From positions 2,666,001 through 2,730,000 of the forward strand of contig NZ_CP106879.1 of assembly GCF_025677645.1 (NCBI RefSeq): a stretch of DNA of 64,000 bases. Reading direction: 5' to 3'. A model generated the notes under the pieces. The model ran no database searches, was not told where the DNA came from, and worked only from the letters and a program-made list of their open reading frames with translations. The stretch is from Curtobacterium poinsettiae (lineage in GTDB: Bacteria; Actinomycetota; Actinomycetes; Actinomycetales; Microbacteriaceae). Positions 25,077 through 33,989 of the stretch are shown here, one piece after another (positions within the stretch are counted from its first letter, which is position 1; each line of letters opens with the position of its first letter). Both the position numbers and the translations under genes were made by a program.

Positions 25077-26000
25077 ATGCGACGCAACACCTGGATCGCG
25101 ACGACCGCCGGGGTGGTGGTGCTCGCCGTCGCCGCCGTCGTGGTGGGGGTGACCGTCGGGTCGCCGGCATCGGAGCCGACCCGCACGGCCCGGGCCACGA
25201 CGACACCGACCCCGACCCCGAGCGCCACGCCGAAACCGAAGCCGACGCTCGCGGCCGTCCCCTCCGCTCCGTCCGACGCGACCCTGGCCGCGCTGCCGTT
25301 GGCGTTCCACGACGCCGTCGTACCGCAGTTGCTCGACGGCGGGGACGTCGACCCCGAGGACACCTGGCAGATCGCGACCCCGCGTACGCCGCTCGTCGCC
25401 CTGTACGCGAGCCCGTCGAGCCGCGCTCGGCCGGTGGCGACCCTGTCCCACCTGGTGTCGACGATCAACCGGCCCGCGGCGACCGCAGTGTGGGGTCGTT
25501 CCCCCGGCCGGGACGGCGGGATGCTCCTGGTGTCGACGCCGTCCCGCAACCGCACCCCCGGTGACGGCGGCGACCCGGACGCCCCGAGCGCGACGTTCGC
25601 CTGGGCCCGGGCCGCCGACTTCACCCTGACGCGCACCGACCGGATGATCACGGTCGACGTCGCCGCCAGCACGGTGTCCGTCGTCACCCGCACGGGCACG
25701 GTCACCGCCACCGAGACCGCGCGGCTCGGCACCCCGGAGGATCCGACACCGACCGACACCGCCACCTACGTCGAGGCGGCGTACGTCGACACCCGCGTCG
25801 CGTACACGCAGGGCAACCCGATCATCCTGACCGGGGCGCACTCGTCCCGGATCCCGTCGTACGGCGGCAACGCCGCGCTGACCGCGCTGCACTACTACCC
25901 GGACCCGACCGGCAGCTCGCACGGCTGCGTCCGGATCTCGGCGGAGATGACCCGCACCCTGGCGGCGCTGCCCGTCGGCACCCCGATCCGGTTCAGCTGA
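25077..26000 (+). CDS. Membrane-anchored L,D-transpeptidase (YkuD-like)
   Basis: 307 residues. An N-terminal membrane anchor (TTAGVVVLAVAAVVVGVTVG) is followed by a Thr/Pro-rich linker (TPTPTPSATPKPKP) and the catalytic domain at the C-terminus. The motif SSHGCVRIS with nucleophile C284 is intact. The enzyme forms 3-3 cross-links in peptidoglycan or attaches partners to it. The ATG at 25077 has a GAGGGGGA Shine-Dalgarno sequence, 43 bases after the ABC-F gene, so the two may share a transcript. Convergent with gntK. Confidence 0.9.
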   Translation: MRRNTWIATTAGVVVLAVAAVVVGVTVGSPASEPTRTARATTTPTPTPSATPKPKPTLAAVPSAPSDATLAALPLAFHDAVVPQLLDGGDVDPEDTWQIATPRTPLVALYASPSSRARPVATLSHLVSTINRPAATAVWGRSPGRDGGMLLVSTPSRNRTPGDGGDPDAPSATFAWARAADFTLTRTDRMITVDVAASTVSVVTRTGTVTATETARLGTPEDPTPTDTATYVEAAYVDTRVAYTQGNPIILTGAHSSRIPSYGGNAALTALHYYPDPTGSSHGCVRISAEMTRTLAALPVGTPIRFS

Positions 26001-26017
26001 GGACCGGCGCCGGCCGA

Positions 26018-26590
26018 TCAGTCGCTCGGAGTCCGCACCAACCCGAGTCGCTCCACGACCTCGGCGCTCTCCTCTTCCGGCGTGCGGTCGGCGGCGATGG
26101 TCAGGTGGGCCTCGTCAGGCTGCGGCGGCTCGAGCGTGGCGAGCTGCGACCGCAGCAGCGACGTCGGCATGAAGTGCCCGGAACGCTGTGACATCCGCTC
26201 CTCGATGAGGGCACCGTCACCGGCCACGTGCACGAACACCACCCCGGGCGCCCGCAGCACGTCGCGGTACGAACGCTTCAGCGCCGAGCAGGTCACGACG
26301 CCGTTCGTCCCGGCGTCCAGGTGCCCGCGGATCCACCCGGCGACGACGTCGAGCCACGGCCAGCGGTCCTCGTCGGTGAGCGGGGTGCCGGCGCGCATCT
26401 TGTCGACGTTCACCTGTGGGTGCATCGCGTCGCCCTCGGCGAACTCCCACCCGACCTGCTCCGCCACCATGGCGGCGACGGTCGACTTGCCGGACCCGGA
26501 GACCCCCATCACGACCAGGACGCGGGCATCCAGCCCGGTATCGGCCGCCCGGGCAGCACCGGCCCCGCCGGCACCTCCTGCGCCGCTCAT
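26018..26590 (-). CDS. gntK: Gluconokinase
   Basis: 190 residues; phosphorylates gluconate to 6-phosphogluconate. P-loop GVSGSGKST, then EGDAMHPQVNVDKMRAGTPLTDEDRWPWL, the classic gluconokinase block, and CSALKRSYRDVLR. A Gly/Ala-rich N-terminal leader of about 20 residues is extra. Its ATG overlaps the stop of the permease gene upstream, so the order of translation is gntP then gntK. Regulation is presumably by the FadR-type repressor encoded divergently from gntP. Confidence 0.95.
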   Translation of the reverse strand: MSGAGGAGGAGAARAADTGLDARVLVVMGVSGSGKSTVAAMVAEQVGWEFAEGDAMHPQVNVDKMRAGTPLTDEDRWPWLDVVAGWIRGHLDAGTNGVVTCSALKRSYRDVLRAPGVVFVHVAGDGALIEERMSQRSGHFMPTSLLRSQLATLEPPQPDEAHLTIAADRTPEEESAEVVERLGLVRTPSD

Positions 26591-28143
26591 CGGATGAACA
26601 CCCCGGCCAGCAGGACCCCGAGCAGCCCGAACACCGAGATGAGGCACTCGAGCACCGTCCACGTCTTGAACGTCTGCCCCACCGTGGTGCCGAGGTACCC
26701 CTTCACCAGCCAGAAGCCGGCGTCGTTGACGTGCGACAGGAACACGGAGCCGGCACCGATCGCGAGCACGAGCAACGACGTCATCGGGGTCGACAGGTCG
26801 GCGGCGATCGGCGCCATGATGCCGGCGGCGGTCACGGTGGCGACCGTGGCCGACCCGGTCGCCACGCGCACCAGGGCCGAGACGACCCAGGCGACGAGCA
26901 GTACCGAGACACCGGAGTCCTTGACGGCGTCGGCGATCACGCCGCCGATCCCGGTGTCGATGAGCACCTGCTTGAAGCCGCCGCCGGCGCCGACGATGAG
27001 CAGCACCCCGGCGATCGGGGGCAGCGCGCTCTCGAGCGACTTCGACACCGCCGAGCGGTCCATCCCGCCACCGATCGCGAAGAAGACCATCGCGTAGACG
27101 GCCGCGATGCCGATGGCGATCATCGGCGAACCGAGGAAGTCGAGCAGGCTCACCCACGAGCCGGCGGCGTCGGGGGCGGTGGCCTCACGGATCGCCTGGG
27201 CGAGCATGAGCACGACCGGCAGCAGGATGCCGATCAGGGCGACGGTGAACGACGGGCTGCGCGGCTCGCTGATGACGCGCGTGAAGTCGCTCTTGCCGTT
27301 GGGCAGGGACGCGGTGTCCTGCGTTGCGGGGCGACGGCGTGCCTGGCGTCCCGAGTGTGCCGGGTCGTCGGCGAAGGCGGCGGACCCGGAACCCGACCCC
27401 GAACCCGGCCCGGCGGTGGCGACCGCCCCACGCGACCCGAACATGTCGGGCACGGGGATGTCGACCCAGCGGGCCGCGAACCGGGCGAAGAGCGGTCCGG
27501 CCAGGATGATCACCGGGATCGCCAGCACGATGCCGAAGGCGAGCGTGGTGCCGAGGTTCGCGCCGACGGTGGAGATCGCGACGAGCGGGCCGGGGTGCGG
27601 CGGGACGAACGCGTGCATCGTCGACAGGCCGACCAGGGCGGGGACGGCGATCTTCATGATCGGCACCTCGCTGCGCTTGGCGACCAGCACGATGATGGGG
27701 ATGAGCAGGACGAGCCCGACCTCGAAGAACATGGGCAGCCCGATGAGCGCCCCGATCAGGGCCATCGTCCACGGCAGCGCCGCCTTCGACGACTTCCGCA
27801 CCAGCGTGTCCACCACGCGGTCCGCTGCGCCCGAGTCGACGAGCATCTTGCCGAACATCGCCCCGAGCCCGACCAGGATGCCGACGCTCGTCATGGTCGC
27901 GCCGAAGCCGTTGCCGAAGCTGGTGACCGCCTTGTCGGGAGCGAGCCCCGCGCCGATGCCGACGCCGAGCGCGCCGATCGTGAGCGCGATGAACGGGTGC
28001 ACCTTGAGCCAGGTGATGAGCGCGATGATCACCACGATGCCGACGAGCGCCGCGATGATCAGCTGCGGGATCGAACCGGACGGGTCGACCGTCTCGGTGG
28101 TGCCACCCGCGGCGAGCAGGTGGTCCGGGAGAGCGTGAGGCAT
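26587..28143 (-). CDS. gntP: Gluconate:H+ symporter, GntP family
   Basis: 518-residue permease with 12-14 hydrophobic segments. The family motifs are clear: TIGALGVGIGAGLAPDKAVTSFGNGFGATM near the start, FVPPHPGPLVAIS, and LFLSHVNDAGFW-like VFLSHVNDAGFWLVKGYLGTT near the end. Between about residues 240 and 300 there is an unusually long cytoplasmic-type loop, Gly/Ser- and Arg-rich (GPGSGSGSGS followed by RQARRRP). ATG at 28143 with AGGAAGGGG Shine-Dalgarno sequence. gntK follows with a four-base overlap. Confidence 0.94.
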   Translation of the reverse strand: MPHALPDHLLAAGGTTETVDPSGSIPQLIIAALVGIVVIIALITWLKVHPFIALTIGALGVGIGAGLAPDKAVTSFGNGFGATMTSVGILVGLGAMFGKMLVDSGAADRVVDTLVRKSSKAALPWTMALIGALIGLPMFFEVGLVLLIPIIVLVAKRSEVPIMKIAVPALVGLSTMHAFVPPHPGPLVAISTVGANLGTTLAFGIVLAIPVIILAGPLFARFAARWVDIPVPDMFGSRGAVATAGPGSGSGSGSAAFADDPAHSGRQARRRPATQDTASLPNGKSDFTRVISEPRSPSFTVALIGILLPVVLMLAQAIREATAPDAAGSWVSLLDFLGSPMIAIGIAAVYAMVFFAIGGGMDRSAVSKSLESALPPIAGVLLIVGAGGGFKQVLIDTGIGGVIADAVKDSGVSVLLVAWVVSALVRVATGSATVATVTAAGIMAPIAADLSTPMTSLLVLAIGAGSVFLSHVNDAGFWLVKGYLGTTVGQTFKTWTVLECLISVFGLLGVLLAGVFIR

Positions 28144-28227
28144 CAGCGCCCCTTCCTGGAGTCGCTGCTGCGCGGCTCCGTCGCCTTCGTGTCGAGGGTG
28201 GACTGGCGCGACGAACGCCGACCCTCA

Positions 28228-28249
28228 ATAATCTGATTAATCAGACTAT
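28228..28249. promoter_or_regulatory. Gluconate-regulator operator (near-perfect 22-base palindrome)
   Basis: The perfect core TCTGATTAATCAGA (28232-28245) is flanked by one mismatch and then ATA/TAT on each side. It lies between gntP and the GntR-type regulator gene. TATAGT on the minus strand (28250-28245) is a good -10 for gntP and abuts the palindrome, so a bound repressor would cover it. Seen: palindrome and hexamer; inferred: binding by the adjacent regulator. Confidence 0.75.
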
Positions 28250-28350
28250 ACGACGTCGTCCCGCGCGCCAACCGCCCGTCCCCGGAGTCTGCCGCTTCGA
28301 TGGGACCGGCGTCACGGCGACCGCGTGACCCGTAGTGCACGGAGGAAACG

Positions 28351-29049
28351 ATGCCCACCGCACGCGGACTGCACGCCCACGTGCTCGACACCCTGGGCCA
28401 GCGGATCGTCGACGGCGACCTGGCCACGGGTTCCGTCGTGCGACCCGAACTGGTCGCCGACGAGTTCGGGGTGTCCCGTTCGGTCGTCCGCGAGGCCCTG
28501 CGCGTCCTGCAGTCCCTCGGCCTGGTCGAGCCCCGGCAGCGCGTCGGCACGCTCGTCCGCGACATCACCGCGTGGGAGCTGCTCGCCCCCACGGTGATCC
28601 GGTGGCGCGGTACCTCACCGGCGTACTTCGTGCAGCAGCGGGAGCTCGTCGAGCTCCGGCTCGGCGTCGAACCGGTCGCGGCGTCCCTGACCGCCGGCTC
28701 CGCGGGCGCGGACGCCGTGCTCGCCGCCGCCGAGGACATGCTCGACGCCTGCGGACGTGAGGACAGCCGCGCCTACCTGGAGGCCGACGTCCGCTTCCAC
28801 CGTGCACTGCTCACCGGGTCCGGGAACGCCGTGTTCGCGCACTTCGCCGGCACGGTCGAAGCCCTGCTCCGCACCCGCACCTCGGAGTCGCGCGACCCCA
28901 TCACGCGCTGGACGCGCGAGGCGGCGCTCCGGCACCAGGCGGTCGGGCGCGCAGCGGTCGACGGTGACGCGGTCGCCGCAGCGGCGGCCGCAACCGCGCT
29001 GCTCCGCGTGACGCGCGACGAGTTCATCACCGAGGCGCCGGCGGACTGA
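28351..29049 (+). CDS. FadR-subfamily GntR transcriptional regulator of gluconate genes
   Basis: 232 residues. N-terminal winged helix: LGQRIVDGDLATGSVVRPELVADEFGVSRSVVREALRVLQSLGLVEPRQRVGT in order, the GntR signature. C-terminal FCD effector domain with the metal-binding Asp/His pattern (EADVRFHRALLTGSGN and RHQAVGRA). GGAGGA Shine-Dalgarno sequence before the ATG at 28351. Divergent from gntP/gntK with an AT-rich palindrome between. Probably releases DNA on binding gluconate or 6-phosphogluconate. Confidence 0.92.
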   Translation: MPTARGLHAHVLDTLGQRIVDGDLATGSVVRPELVADEFGVSRSVVREALRVLQSLGLVEPRQRVGTLVRDITAWELLAPTVIRWRGTSPAYFVQQRELVELRLGVEPVAASLTAGSAGADAVLAAAEDMLDACGREDSRAYLEADVRFHRALLTGSGNAVFAHFAGTVEALLRTRTSESRDPITRWTREAALRHQAVGRAAVDGDAVAAAAAATALLRVTRDEFITEAPAD

Positions 29050-29061
29050 CGCGACCGGGCG

Positions 29062-29106
29062 ACGGCCTGGAGGCGCGTGCCGGGGCCGCCACGGGCCTCC
29101 CGTCCG
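29062..29106. repeat. Intergenic inverted repeat, family A (copy 1, imperfect)
   Basis: The left arm GACGGCCTGGAGGCGCGTG and right arm GCCACGGGCCTCCCGTC form an imperfect hairpin between convergent genes gntR and the acetyltransferase. Copies of the same arm sequence occur at 40.46, 45.05 and 50.49 kb. The left-arm variant with CCT inserted after GACGG is shared with the 45.05 kb copy. Confidence 0.65.
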
Positions 29107-29182
29107 CCCCGCGGCCGCGGCTCGAGCATGACGGACGTCCGTCAGGTCCGTCGCGTCGGTACCGGCGCCGCTGCAGGCTCGG

Positions 29183-29788
29183 TCAGCGTCGACGCGCGAA
29201 CAGCCGCGGGCCGCGCAGGCGGAGCCGCATCGTGACCGTGCCGAGCCAGCGGTCGTACTTGTAGCCGACCTTGCCCATCCGGCCGACCTCCTCGAAGCCG
29301 AGCCGCTCGTGCAGCCGGATCGACGCCTCGGCCTGCCGGTCCGCGATGACGGCGACGACCTCGCGCACGCCGGCCGAACGGCACTCGTCGAGCAGCGCCT
29401 CCATCAGCGCGCGACCGAGCCCCTTGCCACCAGACGCGGCACCGAGGTAGATCGAGTCCTCGACGACGTGGTTCGAACGGTCCCGCGGGTTCCACGCGTC
29501 GACCAGGGCGTACCCGAGGATCTGCCCGGCGGGGTTCTCCGCCACCAGGAAGGGCAGGCGGCGCTTCCGGATGTCGTCGTAGCGCTTCTTCCACGCGGCG
29601 TACGTGAACGCCGCCGGGTCGAAGGTCACCGACGAGTTGCGGACGTAGTGCGTGTGGATCTCGCGCACGTGGGGCAGGTCCCCCACCTCGGCCGCACGGA
29701 TGCGGTACTCGAAGGCCGTCTCGGTCGCCGCCGGGGCACGCAGGTGTCGCGGCAGGACCCGCCGTCGCTGGTATTCCTCCTCGAGCAC
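29183..29788 (-). CDS. GNAT acetyltransferase, phosphinothricin-acetyltransferase-like
   Basis: 201 residues. Acetyl-CoA signature GGKGLGRALMEALL and the Pat-like phrases EIHTHYVRNSSVTFD, VEDSIYLG and SIRLHERLGFEEVGRMGKVGYKYDRW. This subgroup N-acetylates phosphinothricin, methionine sulfone or other amino acids. An N-terminal extension of about 28 residues and a basic C-terminal tail are extra. The GTG at 29788 lies exactly seven bases after TAGGCT, whose TA belongs to the stop region of ung, so it may have its own leaderless promoter inside a co-directional run of genes. Confidence 0.88.
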   Translation of the reverse strand: MLEEEYQRRRVLPRHLRAPAATETAFEYRIRAAEVGDLPHVREIHTHYVRNSSVTFDPAAFTYAAWKKRYDDIRKRRLPFLVAENPAGQILGYALVDAWNPRDRSNHVVEDSIYLGAASGGKGLGRALMEALLDECRSAGVREVVAVIADRQAEASIRLHERLGFEEVGRMGKVGYKYDRWLGTVTMRLRLRGPRLFARRR

Positions 29789-29797
29789 GTGCCGAGC

Positions 29798-30481
29798 CTA
29801 CTGAGCGGGCAGCGTCCAGTCGACGGGCGGTGCGCCCTGCGACTCGAGCAGCGCGTTCACCTGCGAGAACGGGCGACTGCCGAAGAACCCGCGCGACGCG
29901 CTCAGCGGGCTCGGGTGGGCCGACGCGACGACGGGGGTGTCGCCGAGGAGCGGCCGCACCGACCCGGCCTGGGCACCCCAGAGCACGGCGACGAGCGGGG
30001 TGCCACGGGCGACGAGCGCGCGGACGGCCTGGTCGGTCACCGCCTCCCAGCCCTTGCCACGGTGGCTGCCGGCCTCGCCCGCCTGCACGGTGAGCACCCG
30101 GTTGAGCAGCAGGACGCCCTGGTCGGACCACGCCCGCAGGTCGCCGTGCGGGGGCGGCGTCACCCCGAGGTCGTCGGCGAGCTCGCGGTAGATGTTCGCC
30201 AGGCTCCGCGGCACCGGACGGACGGCCGGGTCGACCGCGAAGGACAGACCGATCGGGTGGCCGGGCGTCGGGTACGGGTCCTGCCCGACGACCAGCACCT
30301 TGACGGCATCGAACGGGGTCGTGAACGCGCGCAGGACGTCACCGCCGGCGGGCAGGTAGTGCCGGCCCGCGGCGGTCTCGTCGCGCAGCCACGCACCGAT
30401 CCGGTGCACGTCGGGCTCGACCGTTGCGAGGGCATCGGCCCAACCGGGGTCGACCAGGTCGGCGAGCGGCCGTGGTTCCAC
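29798..30481 (-). CDS. ung: Uracil-DNA glycosylase, family 1
   Basis: 227 residues; removes uracil from DNA. Water-activating loop GQDPYP, uracil-binding LLLNRVLTV and the leucine loop [13 protein letters not shown] are all present. GTG start at 30481, five bases after the stop of the S51 peptidase gene, so likely part of the PRTase-peptidase-ung-acetyltransferase operon. Confidence 0.96.
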   Translation of the reverse strand: MEPRPLADLVDPGWADALATVEPDVHRIGAWLRDETAAGRHYLPAGGDVLRAFTTPFDAVKVLVVGQDPYPTPGHPIGLSFAVDPAVRPVPRSLANIYRELADDLGVTPPPHGDLRAWSDQGVLLLNRVLTVQAGEAGSHRGKGWEAVTDQAVRALVARGTPLVAVLWGAQAGSVRPLLGDTPVVASAHPSPLSASRGFFGSRPFSQVNALLESQGAPPVDWTLPAQ

Positions 30482-30486
30482 GGCGG

Positions 30487-31206
30487 CTACGCGCCCATGG
30501 TGGCGACGGCCACCGACTCCTCGCCGGCCATCACGCGCCAGACGCTGCCGGTCCCCCGGACCTCGAGCGCGCCCTCGCCGACGACGAGCGTGGTGTCCTC
30601 GTCGATCGCGAGTCCGGCGGTGACGAACTCGGCCTCGGCGCTGGCGATGAGCCGCGCGAGTGTGCCGGCCTGCACCGCGTGCACGTCGATGGTCAGGTCG
30701 ACCAGGCCGAGGCCCTCGCGGAGCTCGACCTCGTCCAGACCCTCGGACGCCGCCTCGGGGCAGATCTCGACGCCGCCGATGCGCCAGCCGCCCACCAGGG
30801 CACGGTCGGCGGCGATCATCGCACCGGCCGAGTAGCCGAGGTAGGGCAGACCGTCGGAGACGAGCAGCCGGAGCTGGTCGACGAGCGGGACGATCGCCGC
30901 CAGGTAGTCGGGGGTGACGCCGCCACCGACCACCAGGGCGTCGACGTCGCTCAGGACGGTGGTGTCGAAGACCTGACCGGCCGCGACCTCGGTGACGAGC
31001 ACCTCGGCCGTGCGCGCACCGCCGAGGACCTCGGCGATGTCGGCGGCCGACGACGGACTGCCGCCGTCCGTGCCCGCCACGGAGAGCAGGGCGATGCGCG
31101 GGACGCTCCGACCGACCGCTGCCGAACGGGCGGTCGCCTCGGCGAGGAACGGTGCAGCGGCGTCCGAGGCGGCGAAGAGACCGCCGCCGACCAGGTGGAT
31201 GCTCAC
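30487..31206 (-). CDS. Peptidase S51-family (class I glutamine-amidotransferase-like) protein
   Basis: 239 residues from the GTG at 31206 (MSIHLVGGG). The nucleophile elbow [14 protein letters not shown] has serine where amidotransferases have cysteine, as in dipeptidase E and cyanophycinase. The preceding [18 protein letters not shown] segment is typical. A glutamate or histidine partner is harder to place ([11 protein letters not shown]). It may cleave aspartyl or cyanophycin-type peptides; the exact substrate is unknown. Its start overlaps the stop of the phosphoribosyltransferase gene (GTGA). Confidence 0.82.
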   Translation of the reverse strand: MSIHLVGGGLFAASDAAAPFLAEATARSAAVGRSVPRIALLSVAGTDGGSPSSAADIAEVLGGARTAEVLVTEVAAGQVFDTTVLSDVDALVVGGGVTPDYLAAIVPLVDQLRLLVSDGLPYLGYSAGAMIAADRALVGGWRIGGVEICPEAASEGLDEVELREGLGLVDLTIDVHAVQAGTLARLIASAEAEFVTAGLAIDEDTTLVVGEGALEVRGTGSVWRVMAGEESVAVATMGA

Positions 31207-31730
31207 GACTCGGCCGTCACGGGGGCGAGGGCGCTCCACGGGAACGTGATCCAGCCGTCGACCCGGCGCCACACGTGGTCGGGCTCGAGGACGGTGCCGG
31301 GCTTCGAGTACAGGCAGGCGCTCCGGACGTCGGCACCGGCGTTCCGGATGATGTCGACCACCAGGCGCAGGGTGCGGCCGGAGTCCGACACGTCGTCGAC
31401 GACGAGGACGCGCTTGCCGGCCAGGCTCGGGGCGTCGAGGGCGGGGGCCAGCACGACCGGCTCTTCCAGCCGCTGCTCGACGTCGGTGTAGAACTCGACG
31501 TTGATCGAGCCGCACTCCTTGGTGCCGAGGGCGTACGCGACGGCGCCGGCGATGATCAGTCCGCCGCGGGCGACGGCGACGACGACCTCGGGCTCGAAGC
31601 CGCTGGACAGGACGTCCTTGGCGAGCAGTCGTGCGGCGTCACCGAACTCCAGCCAGCCGAGTACCTCGGGCCCACTCGTCACGGTCACGGTGGACGGAGC
31701 CGCGGGCTCGGGTTCGCTGCTGATCGGCAT
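31203..31730 (-). CDS. Purine-type phosphoribosyltransferase
   Basis: 175 residues. The PRPP-binding loop [14 protein letters not shown] is diagnostic, and [13 protein letters not shown] is the typical second motif. The size and the GWITFPWS ending resemble xanthine/hypoxanthine phosphoribosyltransferases. It would salvage a purine base to its nucleotide. The ATG at 31730 is exactly seven bases after TACCGT, so the operon probably starts with a leaderless mRNA. The neighbour downstream is the S51 peptidase. Confidence 0.87.
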   Translation of the reverse strand: MPISSEPEPAAPSTVTVTSGPEVLGWLEFGDAARLLAKDVLSSGFEPEVVVAVARGGLIIAGAVAYALGTKECGSINVEFYTDVEQRLEEPVVLAPALDAPSLAGKRVLVVDDVSDSGRTLRLVVDIIRNAGADVRSACLYSKPGTVLEPDHVWRRVDGWITFPWSALAPVTAES

Positions 31731-31764
31731 CCGACCACGGTACCGGCAGGGAGCCCACGCCCGC

Positions 31765-31826
31765 GACCCACGCCCGCCGCCCGGGCGCTGCGCGGGTCCG
31801 GCGCAGGCACTGCGCGGGTCCGGCAC
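31765..31826. other. Short direct repeats in an intergenic gap
   Basis: The 126-base gap between two minus-strand genes contains two near-identical copies of CGCGGGTCCGGC(G/A)CAG and further GC-rich repeats. No gene is visible, and no clear terminator hairpin. Confidence 0.5.
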
Positions 31827-31856
31827 AGGTGCGGCGGGGGTCCCGCGCGCGTCGGC

Positions 31857-32630
31857 TCAGCGGGGCGTCAGCGGGCCGCGCGCCAGCTTGTGCTGCGCCG
31901 ACTGCGCCACCGGCCGGATCGTCACGAGGTCGAGGTTCACGTGCGTCGGCAGCTCCACCGCGTGCACGATCGCCTCGGCGACGTCGTCGGCCACGAGCGG
32001 CTCCGGCACGTCGTCGTACACCGCGGCGGCCTTCTGCTGGTCCCCGCGGAACCGGGTGAGCGCGAACTCGTCGGTCTTCACCATGCCCGGCGCGATCTCG
32101 ACGACGCGGATCGGCTCGCCGTTCAGCTCGAGCCGGAGTGCGCCGACCAGGGCGTGCTCGGCGAACTTCGCGGCGTTGTAGCCGCCACCGTTCTCGTACG
32201 CGACGAACCCTGCGGTACTGGTCACCGTGACGATGTCCGCTCCCCCGGACGCGCGAGCGCGGTCACGCAGGTGCGGCAGCAGCGCGGAGACGACACGCTT
32301 CGTGCCGATCACGTTGACCTCGAACATGGCGCGCCAGTCGTCGACCTCGGACTCCTCGACGCTCGCCGAACCGAACGCCCCACCGGCGTTGTTCACGAGC
32401 ACGTCGGCGCCGCCGAGGTCCGCGACCCGCGCGGCGAGCGCCGCGACGTCGTCGGCGGCCGTGATGTCGGCGACCAGGGTGTCGGCCCCGGTCTCCGCGG
32501 CGAGCGCCTCGAGCTTCGCGGCGCGGCGGGCCACGGCGAGCACGTCCCAGCCCCGCGACCGGAACAGCCGGACGGTGGCCGCCCCGATGCCCGAGCTCGC
32601 TCCGGTGACGACTGCGCGCCGTGCTGCCAT
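31857..32630 (-). CDS. Short-chain dehydrogenase/reductase
   Basis: 257 residues with a complete classical SDR site: cofactor motif TGASSGIG, NNAG at about 87, catalytic Ser in VTSTAGF, and Tyr/Lys in YNAAKFAEH. The arginines after the first strand (VARRAAK) favour NADPH. It resembles YdfG-type serine/3-hydroxy-acid dehydrogenases. The ATG at 32630 has a strong AGGAGG Shine-Dalgarno sequence and a TACGGT hexamer about 50 bases upstream. Substrate not assignable. Confidence 0.9.
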   Translation of the reverse strand: MAARRAVVTGASSGIGAATVRLFRSRGWDVLAVARRAAKLEALAAETGADTLVADITAADDVAALAARVADLGGADVLVNNAGGAFGSASVEESEVDDWRAMFEVNVIGTKRVVSALLPHLRDRARASGGADIVTVTSTAGFVAYENGGGYNAAKFAEHALVGALRLELNGEPIRVVEIAPGMVKTDEFALTRFRGDQQKAAAVYDDVPEPLVADDVAEAIVHAVELPTHVNLDLVTIRPVAQSAQHKLARGPLTPR

Positions 32631-32739
32631 GTGATCTGCCTCCTGCGTCGGTGACCGGAGCGCGTGGTGGCCCGGTCCGTCCACCGTACCGAGCGGGACG
32701 CTTCCGGCACCGCACCGGGCCGTCCAGGTCACGATCCGG

Positions 32740-32745
32740 TAACGT
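32740..32745 (+). promoter_or_regulatory. Probable -10 element of a near-leaderless gene
   Basis: TAACGT ends eight bases before the ATG at 32754, predicting a two-base leader. No Shine-Dalgarno sequence is visible before this ATG. Confidence 0.5.
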
Positions 32746-32753
32746 GACCGGCG

Positions 32754-33842
32754 ATGACGACGGATGCCGCCCCTCCCGCCCCCTCGGCCCCGGCGACGCA
32801 GCTCGAGCCCGGCCGAGCCCCGCGCCGGATCCCGATGTGGGACACCGCGCGGTTCGTCGCGGTCACGCTGGTGGTCATCGGCCACGCGATCCAGCGCCAG
32901 ACGCCGGCGAGCGAGCACGCCCTGGCCCTCTACACGTTCATCTACGCGTTCCACATGCCGGCGTTCGGCGTGATCAGCGGCTACTTCTCGTCGGCGGACA
33001 CCCCGACGGCGAAGCGGATGCGCCGGACGATCACGGACATCGTCGTGCCGTACATCATCATGCAGACGATCTGGACCGTGGTGCAGGGCATCGTCGAGGG
33101 CGGCAAGGACTTCAACCCGACGAAGCCGACGTGGACCCTGTGGTTCCTGCTGGCCCTGGGCATCTTCAAGCTGATCCTGCCGTACCTTGCGCAGCTGCGG
33201 TGGCCGCTGTTCTGGGCGGTCGTGTTCAGCATCGGCGTCGGCTACTTCGACAACGTCGACTCGACGCTCTCGCTGTCCCGCGCGATCAGCCTGCTGCCGT
33301 TCTTCCTGCTCGGGTGGCAGGTCAAGCAGTGGGGCGTCTTCGACCGCTGGTACGAGGCGTCCCGCCGCACGGTCGTCCGGGTGCGGATCGCCGCCGTCGT
33401 GGTGTTCGCCGCGTGGGCGGTGTCGTGCGCGGTCTGGATCCCGCAGTTCAAGGAGTTCGACCTGCACCACTGGTTCTTCTACGACGACTCCTACTCGGGG
33501 CTCGGCGAGGACGCCTGGTGGGCGGGTGCGGTGCGCTTCGGCCTGATGCTGCTCGCGACCCTGCTGACGGCGTCGTTCCTGGTGCTGATCCCCCGTCGGA
33601 ACATCTGGATCACCCAGTTCGGCGCGGCGACGATGTACGTGTACCTGCTCCACACGTTCGTGCTCTACCCGATCCGGGAGTCCGGCGTCCTGGCCGGCGA
33701 GCACTCGGCCTGGCCGTTCGTGCTCCTCATGGTCGTCATCGCGTGTGCTGTCAGCCTCTTCCTGGCGCAGCCCTTCGTGCGACGCGGGATGCGGTGGTTG
33801 CTCGAGCCCAAGGTCGACTGGCTGTTCCGCCGCGACGCGTGA
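32754..33842 (+). CDS. Membrane acyltransferase of the OafA/fucose-4-O-acetylase type
   Basis: 362 residues with about ten hydrophobic segments. The N-terminal motif RIPMWDTARFVAVTLVVIGHAIQ contains the family R/D and H, followed by AFHMPAFGVISGYF. These proteins transfer acyl groups to sugars of the envelope or to antibiotics. A Pro/Ala-rich cytoplasmic leader of about 24 residues precedes the first helix. The gene stands alone between a divergent dehydrogenase and the methionine genes. Confidence 0.88.
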   Translation: MTTDAAPPAPSAPATQLEPGRAPRRIPMWDTARFVAVTLVVIGHAIQRQTPASEHALALYTFIYAFHMPAFGVISGYFSSADTPTAKRMRRTITDIVVPYIIMQTIWTVVQGIVEGGKDFNPTKPTWTLWFLLALGIFKLILPYLAQLRWPLFWAVVFSIGVGYFDNVDSTLSLSRAISLLPFFLLGWQVKQWGVFDRWYEASRRTVVRVRIAAVVVFAAWAVSCAVWIPQFKEFDLHHWFFYDDSYSGLGEDAWWAGAVRFGLMLLATLLTASFLVLIPRRNIWITQFGAATMYVYLLHTFVLYPIRESGVLAGEHSAWPFVLLMVVIACAVSLFLAQPFVRRGMRWLLEPKVDWLFRRDA

Positions 33843-33856
33843 CCCCTTCCCCCTTC

Positions 33857-33972
33857 CTCGCACCGTGCGAGACCCATCCGCGAACGGTGCGAGGTTCCGT
33901 CCGTGGTGCAGGGGACCGAGGCTTGCACCGAGTCCGGAACCTCGCACCACAGGTGACCTCGCACGGTGCGAC
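33857..33972. repeat. Nested inverted repeat, family C (copy 1)
   Basis: Outer arms TCGCACCGTGCGAG (33858-33871) and CTCGCACGGTGCGA (33958-33971) are exact complements; inner arms GGTGCGAGGTTCCG (33886-33899) and CGGAACCTCGCACC (33935-33948) are too. The outer arm is itself almost palindromic. The element can fold as one long cruciform or as separate hairpins. It fills the first part of the 316-base gap before metY. Confidence 0.85.
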
Positions 33973-33989
33973 CCAGCGTCGCGCTCCGC

